This document shows positions 1 to 8,151 of a stretch of 64,000 bases of DNA, piece after piece. The position numbers and the translations under genes were made by a program. This DNA is from Mycobacterium colombiense CECT 3035 (GTDB taxonomy: Bacteria; Actinomycetota; Actinomycetes; Mycobacteriales; Mycobacteriaceae). The DNA is taken from NCBI RefSeq assembly GCF_002105755.1, contig NZ_CP020821.1, positions 2,728,001-2,792,000 on the forward strand, in the 5' to 3' direction. Every line of letters starts with the position of its first letter. The stretch's first letter is position 1. The notes under the pieces are model-generated. The model had not been told where the DNA came from and searched no databases. It saw only the letters and a list, made by a program, of their open reading frames with translations.

Positions 1-1
1 C

Positions 2-340
2 GCGATCACCGTGCTCGAGCAGTTCACGTCCGACAGGAAGGTGGTCGCCTATCTGCACGAGGTGACCGGGCGCAGCTATCCGCTGCAAGGGTCGACAACG
101 ATTGGGCGGCTTAGCGACAACGACATCGTCCTCGACTCCCCCAAAGTCAGCCGCCACCACGCCGTCGTCGTCGACACCGGAACCGGCTACATCATCGACG
201 ACCTACGGTCCTCCAACGGCGTGCATGTGCAGCACCAACGAATCCGCTCGGCCGCCACCTTGCAGGACGGTGACCGCGTCCGGATCGGCGACCACGAATT
301 CACCTTCCAGGTCGCCGCCGACAACGGCGACGACGGCTAG
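2..340 (+). CDS. embR: EmbR C-terminal FHA domain (5' truncated by window edge)
   Basis: This is the last ~112 codons of a protein whose start lies before the window. The visible part is a complete forkhead-associated phosphothreonine-binding domain: an IGRLSDNDIVL strand, the KVSRHH motif and the LRSSNGVHV loop carry the Arg, Ser, His and Asn residues expected to contact phosphothreonine. In M. tuberculosis EmbR is a SARP-type transcriptional activator of the embCAB arabinosyltransferase genes, and its FHA domain binds the autophosphorylated kinase PknH. PknH is encoded downstream here, which supports the assignment. The stop codon TAG at 338-340 lies inside the target duplication of an insertion sequence, so the protein is unaltered but the link to pknH is interrupted. 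The N-terminal DNA-binding and BTA domains are outside the window. Confidence 0.9.
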   Translation, partial: AITVLEQFTSDRKVVAYLHEVTGRSYPLQGSTTIGRLSDNDIVLDSPKVSRHHAVVVDTGTGYIIDDLRSSNGVHVQHQRIRSAATLQDGDRVRIGDHEFTFQVAADNGDDG

Positions 341-341
341 G

Positions 342-366
342 TGTCGTGACCTGACACGTTGTTGTC
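342..366. repeat. Left terminal inverted repeat of the IS481-type element
   Basis: The 25-bp repeat starts TGTCGTGACC and pairs with 1411-1435 read on the minus strand; seven mismatches, all internal. The target duplication GCTAGG abuts it at 336-341. Confidence 0.88.
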
Positions 367-1336
367 AGGCAGCGAGTCGGCTGATTGGTGGTCGTCCGCC
401 GAGGGCGGAGTGGCCTCGTCGAGTGTTGTAGCGGCGAAGGAATTGGTCAAGACCGCGTCTGCGCAGGGTGTTGTTGGTCCAGGGCCGGGCGTAGGCCCAT
501 TCGTTGAGCAGGGTCCGGTTGAAGCGTTCTGCTTTGCCGTTGGTCCAGGGACAGCCGGGCTTGCTGAATCGGCGTTTGAGCTGCCAGGCCGAACAAACCC
601 AGCCCCAGTCGGTGCCGTGTCGGTAGACCAACGCGTTGTCGGTCAGTAACCGACGCACGCGCACGCCGTGGGCGGCGAACCAGGCCAGTGCCCGGTGGAG
701 AAACCCAGCGCACGTCGGGTCCTTCTCGTCGGAGAGCACTTCGCTGTAGGCCAGCCGGGTGTAGTCATCGATGGCGGTGTGGACGTAGTCGTAGCCGATC
801 TTGGTCTTCTTGTGCCGGTGGGTAACTGAGACCGCGGCGTCGCGGCCGTGCAGCCGCCAGCCACCGCCTGAAGGGATGCGGCCGAGCTTTTTGACGTCGA
901 CATGGACCATGGCCCCTGGCGTGGGGTGTTCGTAGCGGTTGGCGCTGCGCGAAGAGCAGCGCACCGCCTCGCCGGTGATCGGGTCGATGGCACTTAGATG
1001 CGGCATCTGGTGGCGCGCCAGGATTCGCCCGACCGTCGAGGGATTCAGATCCAGTTCGGCGGCAAGCACCACAGCGCCACGCTTACGGCGTCGGCGGGCG
1101 GCGAGCACCTTCTGCTCGACCCGATGGCTGGTGCGGTTGGGCATCTGGATCGGCCGTGACGAACGGTCAGCCAGCGCGGCAATGCCGCCCTGGGCATATC
1201 GGCGCAACCACTTGTACACCGTCGCCCGCGAAATCCCCAGTTGCTCAGCCACATGCGCGGCCGGCCACCCGGCGGCGACACGCTCAACAATCAGCCGACG
1301 AGCGAACACATTGGTACGGGCGTTAGCGTGAGACAC
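365..1336 (-). CDS. IS481-family DDE transposase
   Basis: The 323-aa protein has two N-terminal helix-turn-helix regions (roughly residues 10-50, ending ISRATVYKWLRRY, and 75-110, with NPSTVGRILARH). An RNase H-like integrase core follows. The catalytic residues are visible as MVHVDVK (first Asp, ~145), LLTDNALVYR (second Asp, ~230) and TNGKAERFNRTLL (Glu, ~265), spaced as in IS481 enzymes. It catalyses cut/join transposition between the terminal repeats. The GTG start at 1334-1336 is chosen because AGGAGG lies 5 nt upstream on the minus strand. That ribosome-binding site falls in an inverted repeat (see the hairpin entry). No frameshift or stop interrupts the gene. Confidence 0.92.
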   Translation of the reverse strand: MSHANARTNVFARRLIVERVAAGWPAAHVAEQLGISRATVYKWLRRYAQGGIAALADRSSRPIQMPNRTSHRVEQKVLAARRRRKRGAVVLAAELDLNPSTVGRILARHQMPHLSAIDPITGEAVRCSSRSANRYEHPTPGAMVHVDVKKLGRIPSGGGWRLHGRDAAVSVTHRHKKTKIGYDYVHTAIDDYTRLAYSEVLSDEKDPTCAGFLHRALAWFAAHGVRVRRLLTDNALVYRHGTDWGWVCSAWQLKRRFSKPGCPWTNGKAERFNRTLLNEWAYARPWTNNTLRRRGLDQFLRRYNTRRGHSALGGRPPISRLAA

Positions 1337-1337
1337 A

Positions 1338-1388
1338 AGGACCTCCTACGGGTGAATGCCAGACACATCCACTCCGTCAGGAGGTCCT
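1338..1388 (-). promoter_or_regulatory. Hairpin sequestering the transposase ribosome-binding site
   Basis: A perfect 10-bp inverted repeat (1338-1347 AGGACCTCCT and 1379-1388 AGGAGGTCCT) spans the leader of the transposase gene. In a minus-strand transcript that starts outside 1388, the upstream arm would pair with AGGAGGTCCT and bury the Shine-Dalgarno sequence directly before the GTG start. This resembles the stem-loops that block translation of read-through mRNA in other insertion sequences. The function is inferred from structure only. Confidence 0.6.
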
Positions 1389-1410
1389 CCCACTTTCAAG
1401 CAGGCACGCC

Positions 1411-1435
1411 GTTAACAACCTCGCGGGTCACGACA
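1411..1435. repeat. Right terminal inverted repeat of the IS481-type element
   Basis: Partner of 342-366; the outer ten bases are identical once reverse-complemented. The second copy of the target duplication GCTAGG follows at 1436-1441. Confidence 0.88.
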
Positions 1436-1615
1436 GCTAGGACCTCGTAAGGGCGACCCCGCGCTGACACGCGCCGCAATTGTTCCCGTTATCGTGCGGT
1501 GGGACGCCTGCGCGCTTACCGTCATGATTGCTCAGTCACGGGTTGCGATCGTGTGCCTGTCCGCAAAGTCTTGAATGAGAGCGGCAGGCTAGGGGTTGGG
1601 TTGGAAGGATGAGGA

Positions 1616-3490
1616 ATGAGTGACGAGCAGTCCTCACGGGCGGGGTCGATGTTCGGCCCCTACCACCTGAAGCGGCTGCTGGGCCGCGGCGGGATGGGTG
1701 AGGTCTACGAGGCCGAACACACCGTCAAAGAGTGGACGGTCGCGGTCAAACTCCTCTCCGAAAGCTTCAGCCGGGACCCGGTGTTTCGCGAGCGGTTGAA
1801 GCGCGAAGCCCGCACCGCCGGTCGTTTGCAGGAACCGCACGTGGTGCCGGTGCACGACTACGGCGAAATCGACGGCCAGATGTTCTTGGAGATGCGCCTG
1901 GTCGAGGGCACCGACCTGGACAGCGTGCTCAAGCGCTTCGGGCCGCTGACCCCGCCCCGCGCGGTCGCGATCATCACCCAGATCGCCTCCGCGCTCGACG
2001 CCGCCCATGCCGGCGGGGTGATGCACCGCGACATCAAACCGCAGAACATTCTGCTCACCCGCGACGACTTCGCCTACCTGGTCGACTTCGGCATCGCCAG
2101 CGCCACCACCGACGACAAGCTCACCCAGCTCGGCACCGCGGTCGGCACGTGGAAATACATGGCGCCAGAACGGTTTTCCGATGCGGAGGTCACCTATCGC
2201 GCCGATATCTACGCGCTGGCCTGCGTGCTGTTCGAGTGCCTGACCGGAACCCCGCCCTATCGCGCCGACAGCGCGGGCGTGCTGGTATCGGCCCACATGA
2301 TGGAGCCCATCCCGGCGCCCAGCGAGCAGCGCCCGGGCGTCCCCAAGGCCTTCGACGCGGTGATCGCCCGCGGCATGGCCAAAAAGCCCGAAGACCGCTA
2401 CGCCAGCGCGGGTGACCTGGCGCTGGCGGCCAAGCAAGCGCTCAGCAACCCCGACCAGGACCGCGCCGCCACCATCTTGCGCCGCAGCCAGGAAGCCGCG
2501 CTGCCCACCGTCGAGAACCCCGGCGCCCAGGCCCACGCCGCCGCTGCGCCTCCGCCGGCGTACCAGCCCACGTACACCACCCCGCCGCCGTCGCCGTTCG
2601 ACCCGCCGTCGGCGCCCATTTCCGGTCCGATAGCGGCGCAGGGCGCCGCGGCATGGACTCCCACCAGCGGACCGATCCCGGCGGCCGGCCAGCCCGCTCC
2701 GCCGTATTACCAAGGCGGCAACGCCAACTGGGGTGGGCCGCCACAGTTCACCAGCTCAACACCCTGGGGCCAGCCCCCGCCCAAGCCGCACCGCAATATC
2801 TGGCCCATCATCGCCGCCGTCGCCGTGGTGCTCGTTGTCATCGCGAGCGGGGTGGGCATCTGGCTGGTCGTCCGGCCCAAGCCGGAACCACCGCAGGCCG
2901 CGCCGCTGGGACCCGAACGCCTCAGCGGCCTGCTGCTCAGTCCGGCCGACATCAACGGTGTGATGGGCTCGTCGTCGATGCAGCCGGGCAAACCGATCAC
3001 CGCGACGGACAGTTCCTCGGTGACGGTGTCCGCGCCGGATTGTCAGGGCGCGCTCTACACCACCCAGGATCCGGTCTACGCCGGCAGCGGCTACTCGGCG
3101 GTCAGCGGGCTGGTGTCCTCGGAGGCGGGCGACAATTACGACCACTGGGTCAACCAGGCCGTCGTGCTCTTCCCGTCCGCCGACAGGGCCAAGAGCTTCG
3201 TGCAGACCTCCGCGGAGAAGTGGAAGGGCTGCGCCGGTAAGACGGTGACCGTCACCAACAAGAGCAAGACCTATCGGTGGACGTTCGCCCAGCTGCAGGG
3301 CAGTCCGCCGAAAATCACCATGATGGATACCCAGGAAGGCGCCGACGGCTGGGAGTGCCAGCGAGCGCTCAGCGTGGCCAACAACGTCGTCGTCGACATC
3401 AACGCGTGCGGGTACCACATCAGCGACCAGGGCGGCCAGATCGCCGACAAGATCGTCGGCAAGATCGACAGCGATAAGCCGGAAGGCTGA
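1616..3490 (+). CDS. pknH: Serine/threonine protein kinase PknH
   Basis: This 624-aa protein matches M. tuberculosis PknH (626 aa) along its length. The kinase domain (about residues 16-275) has the Gly-rich loop GRGGMGEVYEAEH, HRDIKPQN with catalytic Asp near 139 and DFGIAS near 157. A Pro/Ala-rich juxtamembrane linker (~290-390) follows, then a single transmembrane helix (~394-419). The extracellular sensor domain (~430-624) has four cysteines (DCQGA, KGCAG, WECQR, NACGY) consistent with two disulphides. PknH phosphorylates EmbR and thereby tunes arabinan synthesis. The ATG at 1616 is preceded by the purine-rich GGAAGGATGAGG. About 174 bp of native sequence remain between the IS element and the start. 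In M. tuberculosis embR lies just upstream of pknH; here they are separated by the IS. Confidence 0.95.
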   Translation: MSDEQSSRAGSMFGPYHLKRLLGRGGMGEVYEAEHTVKEWTVAVKLLSESFSRDPVFRERLKREARTAGRLQEPHVVPVHDYGEIDGQMFLEMRLVEGTDLDSVLKRFGPLTPPRAVAIITQIASALDAAHAGGVMHRDIKPQNILLTRDDFAYLVDFGIASATTDDKLTQLGTAVGTWKYMAPERFSDAEVTYRADIYALACVLFECLTGTPPYRADSAGVLVSAHMMEPIPAPSEQRPGVPKAFDAVIARGMAKKPEDRYASAGDLALAAKQALSNPDQDRAATILRRSQEAALPTVENPGAQAHAAAAPPPAYQPTYTTPPPSPFDPPSAPISGPIAAQGAAAWTPTSGPIPAAGQPAPPYYQGGNANWGGPPQFTSSTPWGQPPPKPHRNIWPIIAAVAVVLVVIASGVGIWLVVRPKPEPPQAAPLGPERLSGLLLSPADINGVMGSSSMQPGKPITATDSSSVTVSAPDCQGALYTTQDPVYAGSGYSAVSGLVSSEAGDNYDHWVNQAVVLFPSADRAKSFVQTSAEKWKGCAGKTVTVTNKSKTYRWTFAQLQGSPPKITMMDTQEGADGWECQRALSVANNVVVDINACGYHISDQGGQIADKIVGKIDSDKPEG

Positions 3491-3513
3491 CCGACCGTAC
3501 CGTTAAGGCGTTG

Positions 3514-4086
3514 TCACGACTGAAGATCGGGCCCCTGCGCCCGTAGGTCGTCGACCGCCGACATCGCGCCCCGCAACTTGGCCAGCCACTCCTCGGCGTG
3601 TTCGCCGACCAGCTTCACCGACCACGCGAGCGCGTCGGCGCGGGATCGGGCGACCCCGGCATCGACCAGCGTGTCGAGCACTTGGCGCTCGGGCTGCTTC
3701 AGCCGCGTCATGACCGGTACGGCGATGTGTGTGAACAGGATTCGCTCGGCGCCGGCCGTGGACGCGACCTCGACGCCCCAGGACACCTTGCGGCCGTAGC
3801 GATCCTGCGCTTCGTCGGCGATGTGCATCCGCTCCGAGCGGGTGTCTTCACGGAATCGCGAGGCCCGCCCGGCCGCGCGGGCCTCGCTGGCTTCGCCTTC
3901 CGCATCCGGCAGCTTGCCGATCACGGTGATCTCTTCGCGGTCGACGACCACTGTCGGGTCGCCGTCGAACCAGTCCTCCGGAAGACGACCGGCGAACCAT
4001 TCCGCCGCGTCGCTGGCGTCGGGTTGCTGGGCCTGCTGCCAGCCTCCCGGGCGGCCGTACCGCCGATGTGTGTGATGCGCTTTCAT
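3514..4086 (-). CDS. Conserved hypothetical protein, positional homologue of Rv1265
   Basis: The 190-aa protein is hydrophilic and charged, with no membrane segment or signal peptide and no motif I can assign with certainty. The N-terminus is basic (HHTHRRYGR). The middle carries many Glu/Arg residues, and the C-terminal half (~120-180) looks helical. It sits between pknH and the adenylate cyclase, exactly where M. tuberculosis has Rv1265, a gene reported to respond to cAMP. Orthology is argued from position rather than from remembered sequence. No Shine-Dalgarno sequence precedes the ATG; an ATG-TAA minimal frame lies 9 nt upstream in a duplicated GTAATC context. Convergent with pknH, 23 bp apart. 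Confidence 0.7.
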   Translation of the reverse strand: MKAHHTHRRYGRPGGWQQAQQPDASDAAEWFAGRLPEDWFDGDPTVVVDREEITVIGKLPDAEGEASEARAAGRASRFREDTRSERMHIADEAQDRYGRKVSWGVEVASTAGAERILFTHIAVPVMTRLKQPERQVLDTLVDAGVARSRADALAWSVKLVGEHAEEWLAKLRGAMSAVDDLRAQGPDLQS

Positions 4087-4390
4087 GATTACATGATTAC
4101 ACCGTTACATACGTAAGGGAATGGCCTTTCACCGGCAGCGAAACGACGCCCGGCCACCGCGCCGCCCCACGTGGTCCCGAGCGACGGGTAACCGCTGGTC
4201 GAGGACTTTGACAAACCTGGGAAATCCGTTGATCTGGGTTGTGCGTCGGCGTATTTTGGTTAGCGAAGCAGGCCCGGAAGCGACCAATTCGAAGTGCCGG
4301 AACACGGGGTAGGAATCCGGCCGCGTAGGACACGCATAAGACGGAGTCAGACGCCCCCTGGAGTCGCGCCGGGCCTGCCCATGTGCCGGT
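4087..4390. other. Intergenic region upstream of the Rv1265-like gene
   Basis: These 304 bp lie between the end of the adenylate cyclase gene and the start of the next minus-strand gene. The part nearest that start is AT-rich for this genome, with two tandem TGATTACA copies on the plus strand (4086-4101) and a further GTTACATACGTAA stretch. I see no gene and no convincing -35/-10 pair or canonical GTGA-N6-TCAC site. Confidence 0.5.
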
Positions 4391-5512
4391 CTAGTCGCCG
4401 TCGCCGCGCCGGACGCGAAAGAGCTTCACCTCACTCTTGATGCCCTTGAGGCGACGCGCGCCGGCGAACGAACCGGAGAACTGACCGCGATCGCCGATGA
4501 CGTCCCAGACCGAGTCCGCGACCAGGACCGTGCCGGGGCGCGCCACGTTGGTAACGCGGCTCGCCACGTTGACCGGGCTGCCGAACCAATCACCGGCCCG
4601 GCTCACCGCCATCCCGGACGCCACCCCCGCTCGCAACCGGGGAAAGTCGTTGTCGGTGTCGACGGCTTCGACGAGTTTGACGATGACGTCGAGCAACGGC
4701 AGCGGATCGGGGCAGACGAGCATCACCGCATCACCGATCGTCTTGATGAATCGCACCGGGGGCACGGTCATGTCCCGGGCGAGGATGGCCAGCCGGTTGG
4801 CCAGATGACCCAGCTCCTCGGGTGACACCGCCTCGCCGATCTTCGTGAAGCCGACCAGGTCAGCGAAGGCGACGGTGATCTGGCGCGCTCCCGGCAGTGG
4901 CTTGCCGGCGGCCCGCTCCGCGGCATTGATCGCCTCGGTCTCCATCATGTGACGTAGCTGCATGAACAGCATGTGCTCGACCATCGGGCCGAGCATGGGC
5001 GCGATCTCGGCCACCAAAGCCTTTGAGGCCTGCGCGATTTCGAGTTCGGTGGCGCCGGGGCGCATGATCGCCGAAAGGGCCGTGTACCGCATGACTTCGG
5101 CGGCCCGCGACAGCCCCTCGGCGAGCACCCGCACCACCAGGACCAGTTGTTCGGGATCCAGTCCCAGCTCCACGAACCGCTGGGTGAAGGCGGCGGCTTC
5201 ACCGTCGGCGCGCATGTGCACGGCCGCGTCGGGGTCGTCCACGCGAACCAGACCGATCGCGCGCTGCACCTGTTGCAGCAACCCCAGGTCGATGCCGTGG
5301 GCCTCGCTGATCTCGCGGGTCGACACGTAGGTGCCGTCGTCGCCCATGAGGTGGCGGGTGGCCAGCAGCAAGGGCGGATTGGTGGCGCAGATCTCCTCGG
5401 CGCTGACGCCCTGCTCGAACAGCCACTTCACCAGCTCGGCGCGCTCCGTGCGCGCGCTGCCCTCGAGCCCCTCGAGCAGATCGTCGATGTCGTGGTCGGC
5501 CCCGTCCTGCAC
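4391..5512 (-). CDS. Class III adenylate cyclase, Rv1264 type (pH-responsive)
   Basis: The enzyme converts ATP to cAMP. The 373-aa product pairs an N-terminal autoinhibitory domain (~1-190) with a C-terminal class III cyclase domain (~205-370). In the catalytic domain [12 protein letters not shown] supplies the first metal Asp, [10 protein letters not shown] the adenine-contact Lys and second metal Asp, and [11 protein letters not shown] the transition-state Asn/Arg pair. Rv1264 is a soluble homodimer activated by acid. The GTG start at 5510-5512 is preferred over GTG 5558-5560 because TACGTT lies 6 nt upstream (a leaderless promoter) and because the longer form would overlap the divergent gene. 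The M. tuberculosis protein also begins near this point. The cAMP-linked hypothetical gene follows downstream. Confidence 0.93.
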   Translation of the reverse strand: MQDGADHDIDDLLEGLEGSARTERAELVKWLFEQGVSAEEICATNPPLLLATRHLMGDDGTYVSTREISEAHGIDLGLLQQVQRAIGLVRVDDPDAAVHMRADGEAAAFTQRFVELGLDPEQLVLVVRVLAEGLSRAAEVMRYTALSAIMRPGATELEIAQASKALVAEIAPMLGPMVEHMLFMQLRHMMETEAINAAERAAGKPLPGARQITVAFADLVGFTKIGEAVSPEELGHLANRLAILARDMTVPPVRFIKTIGDAVMLVCPDPLPLLDVIVKLVEAVDTDNDFPRLRAGVASGMAVSRAGDWFGSPVNVASRVTNVARPGTVLVADSVWDVIGDRGQFSGSFAGARRLKGIKSEVKLFRVRRGDGD

Positions 5513-5552
5513 GTCGCCAACGTACAACGCGGGCGAGCCATGATGTGAGGTG

Positions 5553-6050
5553 ATGAGCACACCACTGCTGCGGGGATTCCCGCCCGTCGTCGACGAGCGC
5601 GCCAGGACGCTGATCCTCGGCTCGTTTCCCAGTGCACAGTCGCTGGCGGTCGGCCAGTACTACGCCAATCCGCGCAATGCGTTCTGGTCGATCACCGGCG
5701 AGCTGTTCGGCTTCGCCGCGGCCGCGCCCTACGACCGAAGGCTCGCGGCACTGCGGTCCCATGGCATCGCCCTCTGGGACGTGCTGCAGGCGTGCCGCCG
5801 GGTCGGCAGCTCCGATTCGGCGATTGAGCCAAAGAGCGTGTTGGTCAACGATTTTGGGGAGCTCTTTGAGCGCCACCCCGCCATCACCGCGGTGTACTTC
5901 AACGGCGCCAAGGCCGCCGATCTGTTCCGCCGGCTGGCGGCGGCGCCGCAGCGGATCCGGTATCAGCGGTTGCCGTCTACCAGCCCGGCCCATGCGGTGC
6001 GGCCGGGCGCCAAGCTCGCGGCCTGGAAGGTGATCGCGAGCGCGGCGTAG
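5553..6050 (+). CDS. DNA-deoxyinosine (hypoxanthine-DNA) glycosylase, UDG family 6
   Basis: The 165-aa protein belongs to the uracil-DNA glycosylase superfamily. The segment [20 protein letters not shown] followed by PRNAFW is the family 6 (HDG) signature, with the conserved Asn in the PRNAFW motif. The C-terminal [10 protein letters not shown] corresponds to the superfamily's second active-site motif. The expected role is excision of hypoxanthine (deaminated adenine) from DNA. The ATG at 5553 is used; a GTG lies directly before it. It is divergent from the adenylate cyclase. In M. tuberculosis the cyclase and amiB2 are neighbours with no such gene between them, so this is a lineage-specific gain or loss. 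The last codons (VIASAA) are encoded by the core of a 56-bp intergenic repeat. Confidence 0.82.
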   Translation: MSTPLLRGFPPVVDERARTLILGSFPSAQSLAVGQYYANPRNAFWSITGELFGFAAAAPYDRRLAALRSHGIALWDVLQACRRVGSSDSAIEPKSVLVNDFGELFERHPAITAVYFNGAKAADLFRRLAAAPQRIRYQRLPSTSPAHAVRPGAKLAAWKVIASAA

Positions 6051-6099
6051 CCGGGCGAGGCGGGTCACCGTCATCGAGCCCGGCGGTGATCGCGAGCGA
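6032..6099. repeat. Diverged copy of the 56-bp intergenic repeat (1.2 units)
   Basis: The motif GATCGCGAGCG occurs at 6032 and again at 6088, exactly 56 bp apart. The intervening unit aligns base for base, with scattered substitutions, to the 56-bp tandem repeat at 49990-50173. It overlaps the last codons of the glycosylase gene and fills the gap before amiB2. Confidence 0.7.
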
Positions 6100-6102
6100 A
6101 GC

Positions 6103-7488
6103 TTAGGAGACCGGCGGTCGCCGCAGCGCCCACGGCCGGGCGGCTTCGATCTGCGCCGAGAGCGACAGCAGGGTCGCTTCCTCGTAGGGCCTGCCGACGA
6201 GTTGCACGGACATGGGCAAGCGATCCCCGTCGAAGTCCCACGGCACCACCGCCGCGGGCTGTCCGGTGAGGTTCCAGATCTGTTGGTAGGGAACGTATTG
6301 ACCGACCCGCAGCAGCGTGGACACGGCGCCGCGGCGTTGATACGCGCCGATGCGCGACGGGCCCGTCGCGGTGCCGGGGGTGACGACGACGTCGACGTCG
6401 TCGAAGATCGCCTGGATCCGTGAGATCACCGCGCCCTCGTTGGCCCGGATGGCCTCCATCCGCCGGTCGGAGAAGAACGATCCCAAACGCGCGATGTTGC
6501 GGGTGCGCGTTTCCAGGCGTTCGGGGTGGGCCAGGGCGTCCGCGTCGTCGCAGATACCGCGTAGATAGCGGGGCAGGTAGTTGGCGAACATCGCCGAGGC
6601 CGGATATTCGGGGTCCGCCCTGATGACGTCGTGGCCGAGGTCGCGAAGCAACGCGCCCGCCTGGTCGACGGCGGTCAACTCGGCCTTGCCGACCCTGACG
6701 GGAAGCGGGGTTGGGACCTTGGTGCTCAACGCGATTCGCAACCGGCCGGGACTGCGCCCGGCCGCGGTCGCGAACTCTCCTTCGGGGCCGGGCACCGTCG
6801 ACGTCGCATCCAGGAACACGGCCGCGTCCATCACCGTCCGCGCGATCGGGCCGTTGACGCTCAACCCGTACCAGGCGTCGTCGTGCGGTTCCAGCGACAC
6901 GCGATCGCGTTGCGGCTTCAGGCCGAACAGGCCACACCACGTCGCCGGGATGCGGATCGAGCCGCCGCCGTCGGATCCCAGTGCCAGAGAGGCCAACCCG
7001 GCGGCGACCGCGGCGGCACTCCCGCCGCTGCTGCCGCCCGGGGTGCGGGTGGGATTCCACGGGTTGCGGGTGGCCCCGAAGGTCATCGACTCGGTGTAGG
7101 GCAGCATCATCAGCTCGGGCACATTGGTTTTGCCGATGATCACCGCCCCCGCGGCCCGCAACCGCCGCACCACCTCCGCGTCGGAGGTGACGGCCGGCCG
7201 GTGTCCGCCGCTGCCGAACGTCGTCACCTCCCCGGCGACGTCGACATCGTCTTTGATCGCGACCGGCACACCGAGCAGCGGTAGCCGTTCGCCCGCGGCC
7301 AGGCGCTCGTGCGCCACGGCGGCCTCGTACCGCGCTTGGTCGGCGAGCACCACGCGGTAGCAACGCAGTTGGCTGTCCAGCCTCGCGATCCGCTCCAGGT
7401 ACAGCTCGAGCAACTCTGGCGCGGTCAAGTCACCGTTGGCCAGCATGCGCGCGTGTGCCGCCGCGCCGGCGAAGGCGAGATCGTTCAC
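6103..7488 (-). CDS. amiB2: Amidase AmiB2 (amidase-signature family)
   Basis: The 461-aa protein matches M. tuberculosis AmiB2 (462 aa). It hydrolyses carboxamides to acid plus ammonia; the physiological substrate is unknown. The Ser-cisSer-Lys triad of the amidase signature is visible. The Lys is in VAIKDDVDVAGE (~80), and the Gly/Ser-rich TPGGSSGGSAAAVAAG (~150) and GSDGGGSIRIPA (~170) carry the two serines. No signal peptide is present, so it is cytosolic. The GTG start at 7486-7488 has TACGCT 6 nt upstream and no Shine-Dalgarno sequence, predicting a leaderless transcript. It is divergent from the HIT gene, 83 bp away. The stop is followed at once by the 56-bp repeat copy. Confidence 0.92.
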   Translation of the reverse strand: MNDLAFAGAAAHARMLANGDLTAPELLELYLERIARLDSQLRCYRVVLADQARYEAAVAHERLAAGERLPLLGVPVAIKDDVDVAGEVTTFGSGGHRPAVTSDAEVVRRLRAAGAVIIGKTNVPELMMLPYTESMTFGATRNPWNPTRTPGGSSGGSAAAVAAGLASLALGSDGGGSIRIPATWCGLFGLKPQRDRVSLEPHDDAWYGLSVNGPIARTVMDAAVFLDATSTVPGPEGEFATAAGRSPGRLRIALSTKVPTPLPVRVGKAELTAVDQAGALLRDLGHDVIRADPEYPASAMFANYLPRYLRGICDDADALAHPERLETRTRNIARLGSFFSDRRMEAIRANEGAVISRIQAIFDDVDVVVTPGTATGPSRIGAYQRRGAVSTLLRVGQYVPYQQIWNLTGQPAAVVPWDFDGDRLPMSVQLVGRPYEEATLLSLSAQIEAARPWALRRPPVS

Positions 7489-7571
7489 CGCGGCAGCGTA
7501 TCCCGGCGATCGAGGCAGGCCCCGAATGGTCTCGGCATGGCCGCGACGCAGCAGCCAGTACCGTGGGCGAC

Positions 7572-8006
7572 ATGTCCTGCGTGTTCTGTGCGATCGTCGC
7601 CGGCGAGGCCCCGGCCATCCGGATCTATGAAGACGACGACTACCTGGCCATCCTCGACATCCGCCCGTTCACCCGCGGCCACACGTTGGTGCTGCCCAAA
7701 CGGCACAGCGTCGATCTCACCGACACCCCGCCGGAGACGCTGGCCGGCATGGTCACCCTGGGGCAGCGCATCGCCCGGGCCGCGCGCAGCACCGAATTGG
7801 CCGACGCGACCAACATCGCGGTCAACGACGGCAGCGCCGCTTTCCAGACCGTCTTCCATATCCACCTGCACGTTTTGCCCCGCCGCAACGGCGACAAGCT
7901 CTCGGTGGCCAAGGGGCTGTTGCTGCGCCGCGACCCCGACCGGGACGCCACCGGCCAGATTCTGCGCACCGCGCTGGCCCGCATCGACGCAAGTCAGCCG
8001 GACTGA
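7572..8006 (+). CDS. HIT-family nucleotide hydrolase/transferase (Rv1262c homologue)
   Basis: The 144-aa protein equals the length of Rv1262c. It has the histidine-triad motif FHIHLHVLPRR near residue 97, whose central His acts as nucleophile on alpha-phosphates of nucleotide conjugates. An N-terminal CVFCAIVAGEAPA motif, with Cys residues that may bind zinc, is typical of HINT/Fhit-like proteins. The substrate cannot be read from sequence; adenosine phosphoramidates are common. The ATG at 7572 is fixed by TACCGT 7 nt upstream (leaderless) and by homology. Longer in-frame starts would run into the amiB2 promoter. Confidence 0.92.
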   Translation: MSCVFCAIVAGEAPAIRIYEDDDYLAILDIRPFTRGHTLVLPKRHSVDLTDTPPETLAGMVTLGQRIARAARSTELADATNIAVNDGSAAFQTVFHIHLHVLPRRNGDKLSVAKGLLLRRDPDRDATGQILRTALARIDASQPD

Positions 8007-8151
8007 GCCGCCGGCCAGATCACGACCCGCGCCAGTACCAACCTGGCAAAAGCCCCACTTCGCGAAGGTCGGCAGCGGTTTAATGCCCTGGTAACTCGTG
8101 GTGAGGTTGTTCATTCCTTCACCACTCAGCAGGGGAGCGGCTGGTGCGGCG

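Larger units (their letters stand above)
342..1435 (-). mobile_element. IS481-family insertion sequence, 1094 bp, complete
   Basis: The element is bounded by 25-bp imperfect terminal inverted repeats (342-366 and 1411-1435; 18 of 25 positions match, outermost ten identical, beginning TGTCGTGACC). It is flanked by a 6-bp direct repeat GCTAGG (336-341 and 1436-1441), which is a target-site duplication of the NCTAGN type known for IS481. It encodes one DDE transposase on the minus strand. Removing one GCTAGG plus the element restores a continuous embR-pknH intergenic sequence. Both ends and the transposase are intact, so it looks recent and potentially active. It separates embR from pknH by about 1.1 kb. 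Confidence 0.93.

Noticed and set aside
1634..2713. Long open frame opposite pknH
   Set aside because: Arg/Gly-rich shadow caused by codon bias on the complementary strand; pknH is clearly the gene.
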